A stretch of DNA of 36,953 nt, taken from assembly GCA_905477785.1 (NCBI GenBank), contig CAJQGR010000023.1, positions 1 to 36,953 of the forward strand, given 5' to 3'. The notes below the pieces were generated by a model, which was given only the letters and a program-made list of their open reading frames with translations, made no database searches and was not told the origin of the DNA. This document shows positions 32,691-36,953 of the stretch, in pieces (the stretch's first letter is position 1; each line of letters opens with the position of its first letter). Source of the stretch: an uncultured Hellea sp. (GTDB taxonomy: Bacteria > Pseudomonadota > Alphaproteobacteria > Caulobacterales > Maricaulaceae). The position numbers were made by a program, and so were the translations under genes.

Positions 32691-33896
32691 CTATAGTGAT
32701 CTAATATTTAAACTCTCTAGTATTTTTGGAATTTTCTTTTTAACCTTAAAAAAGCCTTTGTTTGCAAATGGCCAGATCTTTTTATCCCACTCTCTTAATA
32801 CATAAGATATCTCTATTTGGTTTTCTTTTAGTGCTGGCCCCGCTTTTTTTATTGCATCCGCCGTTGGGCCTGCTGGTGCATAGGGCATCAAAATGTTACT
32901 AATACCGTGCTTTTTACATGCGGAAGTTAATTCTCGGCCCCAATCTTGTTCTATTATTTTATTATTTGGGCCATATTTAAAAAGTGAACTTTCTAAAGCA
33001 CCTCTAGCAAATTCCGATACATTTTTACTTACTTTATTAACCGACCTCAATGCTGTTGACTGTAGTCCAATAGCTGCTGAGATATTTAAGTTTTCTGAGA
33101 AATAGCCATCCGCTTGACAATCGTCCTCATGAATGAGGAGTAAATATTCTTTTGCATCTTTAAGGTGTGTCGTTGGTAATCTAGCATCAATAAAATCATT
33201 TTCTTCTTCTAAAGCATTAGCCTCCTCAACCAATTGACCATACGGAGCAAATCTACCGGATGTAAATCGCTCTATATTATCAGCTCTCGCAAGGTAGTGT
33301 TTTCCCTTGGTATGCAAGCCTGCTACCCATCTCCAAGATAGGGTATTACTAGCAGCGTCACCATCAATTAAATTACAAAGGAAAAAGTCAGCTCCGAGAA
33401 CCCATGGTAATTTGAGAGTAAAAATCCATATACTCGCAAACCACATGCGTGAATGATTGTGAAGGTAACCCGTCTCTAAGAGTTCATTTATCCAAAAATC
33501 AAAACATTCAATTCCTGTTTGTCCTGCAAGGGCTTGCTCATAAGCTTTATTTAAAAATTTATTTTTACTTATTAAGCCTAGCTGATTGTTGAGTACAGAT
33601 TTATATTGTTCCCAAACATATGGTCTATGTTCCATCCAGCCCTTAAAATATGACCTCCAAAACACTTCTTGTATATATTTTTCAGAATCCCGTAAACTAT
33701 GCTTAGCTAACACACTTGAGACAACTTCTCTTTCTGTTATTAGGCGATGCCTCAGATAAGGAGATAATAGAGAAACTGATTTATGGTTGTTTGGGCCATA
33801 ATCATAATTACGGAACTGGGTATAATTCGAACCCGATATATTTAAAAAAATATCCAGCCGGTTTAGACCCTCCTCTCGAGTTGCTACCATGGCCAT
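32691..33896 (-). CDS. Photolyase/cryptochrome-like flavoprotein with reversed domain order (FAD domain first)
   Basis: 401 aa. The photolyase FAD-binding domain begins at once: YTQFRNYDYGP, SLLSPYLRHRLITEREV (45-48 SPYL), VFWRSYF, AGQTG (124-128), GYLHNHSRMWFAS, then LIDGDAASNTLSWRW (176-190). From G125 to W190 it aligns without gaps to E. coli photolyase as I recall it: W165 = W359, D178 = D372, N184 = N378 (flavin N5 partner), W188 = W382; the W306 position appears to be Asn. No alpha/beta antenna domain precedes it. Instead residues 245-401 look alpha/beta (EYLLLIHEDD, ISNILMPYAPAGP, IEISYVLREWD, GFFKVKKKIP). The ATG lies 2 bp after the cryptochrome stop. Repair or signalling role unknown. 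Confidence 0.8.
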   Translation of the reverse strand: MAMVATREEGLNRLDIFLNISGSNYTQFRNYDYGPNNHKSVSLLSPYLRHRLITEREVVSSVLAKHSLRDSEKYIQEVFWRSYFKGWMEHRPYVWEQYKSVLNNQLGLISKNKFLNKAYEQALAGQTGIECFDFWINELLETGYLHNHSRMWFASIWIFTLKLPWVLGADFFLCNLIDGDAASNTLSWRWVAGLHTKGKHYLARADNIERFTSGRFAPYGQLVEEANALEEENDFIDARLPTTHLKDAKEYLLLIHEDDCQADGYFSENLNISAAIGLQSTALRSVNKVSKNVSEFARGALESSLFKYGPNNKIIEQDWGRELTSACKKHGISNILMPYAPAGPTADAIKKAGPALKENQIEISYVLREWDKKIWPFANKGFFKVKKKIPKILESLNIRSL

Positions 33897-33898
33897 AC

Positions 33899-35419
33899 TT
33901 AGTGCCTTATCTTAGTTTTAGGGTTTTGTGATCTACGGCTACCATGTTTGTCATAAATGTTTTTTGCAATTTCGCGATGCCCTTGTTTTTTACGAATTGC
34001 ATATATTTGTGCTTTAGCTGTTTTTGCGGCCTCTAAGTGATCCACAATTCTCTGTGGATATTCATGGCTGGTATTTTGCTCATAATCCGGCCACTTCCAT
34101 GGCTCTTGAATGAAAGAGTCTGGGACATCAACTAGTTCAGATAACCATTCGCGAGTGAAAGCGTTAGTAGGGTCCTGATCATAACCTTGCTTTACTGGGT
34201 TATAAACCCGTAAAGTATTAATCCCAGTTGTTCCTGATTGCATCTGGACTTGCTGCCAGTGAATTCCAGGCTCATAGTCTGTAAATTTTTTAGCAAGAGC
34301 TGAACCTGCCGCGCGCCAGTCTAGCCAGAGGTGATAACTAGAAAAAGCCATAAGCATCGCCCGCATTCGGAAGTTTATCCATCCTGTATAATTTAAAGAC
34401 CGCATACAAGCATCAACAAAGGGGAATCCAGTTTTGCCCTCACTCCAAGCCTTTAGACGAATACGTGCTTCGGGATTGTTGAAAGGGTTATCTCTCAAGT
34501 CATTATAAAAGGGGTGAATAGCTTCCAACTGATGTCTCGGTGCATCTTCGAGTTTTTGAATAAAATGGCAATGCCAATGTAACCTTCCATTAAAAGAAGA
34601 CATTGAGCCTCTCCAACTACCTACAGGTTGGCCTTCACTAGCCATGTGCTTTAATTCTCTTTGGCGCAGCCAAACCGACTGCGCAGTTTCTCTCATAGAA
34701 ATCGTTCCAGATGATAAAAATGTCGACATGCGGGAGCACTCCCATTGTGCAGTTATGGGACTACTCATTCCCTTTTGATAATTTTTACCCCTTTCATCAA
34801 GGAAACTGTTCAGGGTTTTAATGGCCTCTTCATGGCCTCCTCTTTGGCGCCCGGGGCAGACATCTTTCAATCCAAGCTCCTCTTGTGTTGGAATATTGAA
34901 AGTTGGTTTTTTAAAATATGGCACAAGTGAGCTTGGCGTTGGCACTGGTTCAGCGGACATAAAATGATCCCATTTTTTTGCCCAGCCTTCTCTATTTATC
35001 AATCCGCGCTTCACTCCAAATTGGGCATATTCCTTCCAGTCACAATTATATTTCTTAACTAAACTCTTAATCCGTAGATCACGCTGATATGTCCAAAAAT
35101 TACCTGTTTCTTGATGGGATATAATTGACCTTGCTTTAGTTTCTAAAATTAGCTTCTCTAAAATCTCCTCGGCCTTTCCCTTATATATAAATAATGGCGC
35201 ACCTAAAGCGGTAAGCTTATCATTTAAATCCTCGAGACTGTCTTTAATAAATAGCCATTGGCGCCCGGAAGTATCAGGCAGCTTCCAGTAATCAGGCTCT
35301 ATAATATATAGTGGAATAATTTGATCGAATTTACTACCCAGATAAAGCGGCATGTGATCATGCACTCGCAAATCTCGCTTAAACCATACAATAGAGGGTG
35401 CGTTTTCTTTAGTATCCAC
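33899..35419 (-). CDS. Cryptochrome/deoxyribodipyrimidine photolyase family protein
   Basis: 506 aa, conventional order. The N-terminal alpha/beta domain starts IVWFKRDLRVHDHMPL and includes RQWLFIKDSLEDLNDKLTALGAPLFIYKG. The FAD domain has SEGKTGFPFVDACMRSLNYTGWINFRMRAMLMAFSSYHLWLDWRAAG, then YEPGIHWQQVQMQSGTTG (382-399) and TLRVYNPVKQG. The usual DGD-----N--WQW segment is replaced by this YEPGIHW---QMQSG form, which I associate with a distinct bacterial cryptochrome/photolyase group. It may repair pyrimidine dimers or sense blue light; sequence alone cannot decide. A basic tail (470-506) follows. It lies between the DUF2805 gene (28 bp upstream) and the permuted partner (2 bp downstream). 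Confidence 0.92.
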   Translation of the reverse strand: MDTKENAPSIVWFKRDLRVHDHMPLYLGSKFDQIIPLYIIEPDYWKLPDTSGRQWLFIKDSLEDLNDKLTALGAPLFIYKGKAEEILEKLILETKARSIISHQETGNFWTYQRDLRIKSLVKKYNCDWKEYAQFGVKRGLINREGWAKKWDHFMSAEPVPTPSSLVPYFKKPTFNIPTQEELGLKDVCPGRQRGGHEEAIKTLNSFLDERGKNYQKGMSSPITAQWECSRMSTFLSSGTISMRETAQSVWLRQRELKHMASEGQPVGSWRGSMSSFNGRLHWHCHFIQKLEDAPRHQLEAIHPFYNDLRDNPFNNPEARIRLKAWSEGKTGFPFVDACMRSLNYTGWINFRMRAMLMAFSSYHLWLDWRAAGSALAKKFTDYEPGIHWQQVQMQSGTTGINTLRVYNPVKQGYDQDPTNAFTREWLSELVDVPDSFIQEPWKWPDYEQNTSHEYPQRIVDHLEAAKTAKAQIYAIRKKQGHREIAKNIYDKHGSRRSQNPKTKIRH

Positions 35420-35447
35420 AATAAAGCATTAATCTAAGCAAAATAAT

Positions 35448-35714
35448 TCAAAATAGTTTCGCGGCATGCTTACTAGCTCGACCACTCACACGTTTTCTCC
35501 ACATACGAAAGCTACTTGGTTGCATATGGTTTCTCATAATTTTGATAATTTCTTTTTCTGCCAAACCAGATTGAGCTTTTATGTTATCAAAGCTTGTCTC
35601 ATCGTCCCAGGCCATAGCCACCAGCTCGGAGTCTGTAATACAGCCGGCGTCCTCTCTTCGCGTGGAAGGAATGAAGTTATCTGGGAATTTTTTATTCATA
35701 TTGTGAGTACGCAT
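35448..35714 (-). CDS. DUF2805/TIGR03643 family protein
   Basis: 88 aa. The core ITDSELVAMAWDDETSFDNIKAQSGLAEKEIIKIMRNHMQPSSFRMWRKRVSGRASKH is that of the small TIGR03643/DUF2805 family: an acidic helix, a helix-turn-helix-like middle and a basic RMWRKRV-GR end. Function unknown; by composition it could bind nucleic acid. From memory, members are often encoded beside photolyases, as here (28 bp before the cryptochrome gene). The ATG at 35712-35714 has AAAGGA close upstream; a second ATG five codons later lacks a site. First gene of the light-related operon, divergent from the BLUF gene. Confidence 0.85.
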   Translation of the reverse strand: MRTHNMNKKFPDNFIPSTRREDAGCITDSELVAMAWDDETSFDNIKAQSGLAEKEIIKIMRNHMQPSSFRMWRKRVSGRASKHAAKLF

Positions 35715-35824
35715 TATCCTTTTAAAAAGTTCGGAAATATGTGTCTTAATAAAATAAATTCTAGTCCGCTTGACCTAATAATATTTGTTGGATAACAGTT
35801 AGTTATACATAATTTGGGGAATTT
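35715..35824. promoter_or_regulatory. Divergent regulatory region between the photolyase operon and the BLUF gene
   Basis: 110 bp serve both directions. Toward BLUF, TTGACC (35770-35775) could be a -35, with a poor -10 near 35793. A 5-bp inverted repeat ATAAC-AGTTA-GTTAT occupies 35792-35806. GGGGA (35816-35820) is the BLUF ribosome site. No EcfG, RpoE or LitR-type motif was recognised with confidence. Confidence 0.35.
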
Positions 35825-36232
35825 ATGATTGAGCTAATATACATAAGCAACACACCTAATACACTTGATCAGTCGACTATTTTAGAAATACTTAATTCAT
35901 CACATACAAAAAATAAGCTTAATGACCTTACTGGGCATTTATACTATGATGGTAATAGTTTTTTACAAATTATTGAAGGAGAAGAAAATGCTGTACGCTC
36001 CTTATACGAAAAAATAAAAATAGACCCTCGACATACTAATGTAGAAATTCTTTATGAAAACGAAATTAATGAAAGAGCTTTTGAGGGTTGGGAAATGGCA
36101 TTTAAAGAATTAGAAAGATCAACCGTTCATAACTCTATGGTCATGTTCAACAACTTAAAACAAAATAGCAAACGACGCATTACTAATTTTGGCGCAGGAC
36201 TTTTCGGATTATTCAAAGATTCAATTAGCTAA
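35825..36232 (+). CDS. Short BLUF-domain blue-light sensor
   Basis: 135 aa. The BLUF flavin-binding residues are all present: Tyr6 (LIYIS), Asn30 (SSHTKNKLNDLTG), Gln48 (FLQIIEG), Trp89 and Met91 (GWEMAF), the same spacing as in short cyanobacterial BLUF proteins with an offset of two. DPRHTNVEILYE is also typical. The domain ends near residue 95; a 40-residue tail with a hydrophobic end (FGAGLFGLFKD) follows, with no output enzyme. BLUF proteins switch by a hydrogen-bond change around the flavin and act through protein partners. Its divergent position beside the photolyase operon suggests light control, which is inference. It converges with putA 8 bp away. Confidence 0.95.
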   Translation: MIELIYISNTPNTLDQSTILEILNSSHTKNKLNDLTGHLYYDGNSFLQIIEGEENAVRSLYEKIKIDPRHTNVEILYENEINERAFEGWEMAFKELERSTVHNSMVMFNNLKQNSKRRITNFGAGLFGLFKDSIS

Positions 36233-36240
36233 TGTCTTTG

Positions 36241-36953
36241 CTATGCCGGTAAAGAGCTAACCCCTGACAGCAAGGTAACATTCCCGCCTGCAGCAGTCGT
36301 ATCAATACAAATATGTCTTTCAATTATACACTGCTCACTCATATTTTCTTCAAGCATTAGTGGAATTATAGGTCCGTGTCTTTTTGATAAAGCAATACGA
36401 ATTTTCTTTAAATTTCTGCTATTTCCCCAAAAAGCAACTGCTTGTATGTCAATTAATGTCTCAAGGTATGAAAAACTTTCATCATTTTCCAAATAACTTT
36501 TTCTTAAGATAGCCTCACATCCATTCAGCTGAGCAATACTAATTTGTTTTTTAACGTCACTTGGCTCAGGCCCCAGACAAAGGATTTTACCTCTAGGATA
36601 ATTATAAGTTTTATTAGACTCCCCCGTTGGCCCATTCATTTCTCTAATACAGGCAGCCATATTCTTTCTCGGGTGTTGTTTTACTGAAGAGTTCTCTGAA
36701 GTAGTAAACCGCTTAACGTATCGCGGCCCTCCCGCTTTTGGTCCAGTTCCTGATAGGCCCTCGCCGCCAAAAGGCTGGGATTCAACAACTGCTCCAGTCT
36801 GATTTCTATTTATATATATATTTCCAACTTTCACACTATTTGAAATGAATTCTACTCTCTTATCAAGCCTAGTATGCAAACCGAAAGTTAGCCCATACCC
36901 TGCGGCATTTATATCCTCTATAATTGAAGGAATTTGCTCCGGTCTAAAACTTG
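36241..36953 (-). CDS. putA: Bifunctional proline dehydrogenase/L-glutamate gamma-semialdehyde dehydrogenase, C-terminal part
   Basis: The frame is open to the right edge, so the 5' part is missing; about 236 codons are seen. The edge reads SFRPEQIPSIIEDINAAGYGLTFGLHTR, then VGNIYINRNQTGAVVESQPFGGEGLSGTGPKAGGPRYVKRF, the end of the P5C dehydrogenase (ALDH) domain of PutA. It is followed by the PutA C-terminal domain ending in DTTAAGGNVTLLSGVSSLPA. PutA oxidises proline to glutamate in two steps with substrate channelling, using FAD and then NAD. The catalytic Cys and the proline dehydrogenase domain lie outside the window. Confidence 0.92.
   Translation of the reverse strand, partial: SFRPEQIPSIIEDINAAGYGLTFGLHTRLDKRVEFISNSVKVGNIYINRNQTGAVVESQPFGGEGLSGTGPKAGGPRYVKRFTTSENSSVKQHPRKNMAACIREMNGPTGESNKTYNYPRGKILCLGPEPSDVKKQISIAQLNGCEAILRKSYLENDESFSYLETLIDIQAVAFWGNSRNLKKIRIALSKRHGPIIPLMLEENMSEQCIIERHICIDTTAAGGNVTLLSGVSSLPA

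Noticed and set aside
32683-32694. 12-bp perfect palindrome ATAGGCGCCTAT at the junction of convergent genes
   Set aside because: No loop and no T-run, so it cannot be an intrinsic terminator, and short palindromes of this size are expected by chance.
34041-34062. Inverted TCCACA/TGTGGA pair resembling DnaA boxes
   Set aside because: It lies inside the cryptochrome coding region, is isolated and has only partial matches to the box.
1-36953. CRISPR arrays, insertion sequences, tRNA or rRNA genes
   Set aside because: No evenly spaced direct repeats, transposase motifs, tRNA-like T-arm signatures or rRNA segments were recognised on reading both strands.

Overview
The window looks like chromosomal core DNA of an AT-rich alphaproteobacterium, probably marine. 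The evidence is the block mutM - enoyl-CoA hydratase - rpsT - dnaA, the nearby rph/rdgB/hemW and grpE genes, an NDUFA9-like epimerase, an IalB-family protein, short intergenic gaps and a clear RpoH-type promoter at dnaK. A SAR116-like or related oceanic lineage is a guess; no marker gene here settles it. No rRNA, tRNA, CRISPR array, insertion sequence or prophage was seen.

Layout. (1) 1-3.6 kb: the 3' end of a putative penicillin-binding-protein activator converges on an operon on the minus strand (rph, a secreted PqqB-like metallo-beta-lactamase-fold protein, rdgB, hemW). (2) 3.9-8.6 kb, plus strand: grpE, mutM, enoyl-CoA hydratase, rpsT, a 444-bp AT-rich gene-free region, then dnaA. hrcA, often found between rph and grpE in alphaproteobacteria, is absent. 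(3) 8.6-10.1 kb, minus: an NDUFA9-like epimerase and a low-molecular-weight protein tyrosine phosphatase. (4) 10.2-14.3 kb, plus: YebC, a ketopantoate-reductase-like protein, a lipoprotein with a methyltransferase-like fold, an SCP2 protein and a lysophospholipase-like hydrolase. (5) 14.3-18.0 kb, minus: alkB, an Old Yellow Enzyme, an SDR and a histidinol-phosphatase-like enzyme. (6) 18.2-21.4 kb, plus: dnaK, a terminator, then dnaJ. (7) 21.4-25.3 kb: an NhaC antiporter, divergent from an LplT-like transporter, a TrmH/SpoU methyltransferase and an IalB protein. (8) 25.4-28.7 kb, minus: a strictosidine-synthase/SMP-30-like protein, a lipoprotein esterase and a saccharopine-dehydrogenase-like enoyl reductase, the last preceded by a 32-bp palindrome.

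Two regions stand out. At 28.8-32.7 kb four tightly spaced genes all encode exported proteins that I cannot assign to a known system. Two of them share a FlgT/LPP20-like N-terminal pattern and one ends in a charged Ala/Arg/Glu coiled coil; no flagellar genes are near. At 32.7-36.2 kb there is a light-related cluster: a DUF2805/TIGR03643 protein, a 506-aa cryptochrome/photolyase and, 2 bp downstream, a 401-aa protein in which the photolyase FAD-binding domain comes FIRST and an alpha/beta domain follows. That order is the reverse of the photolyase norm and looks like a circular permutation. A short BLUF blue-light sensor is transcribed divergently from this cluster. The window ends inside putA (minus strand).

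Bases for the calls: ORFs, motifs, start codons, hairpins and spacings were read from the sequence; family names come from remembered motifs; regulatory and system-level roles are inference.
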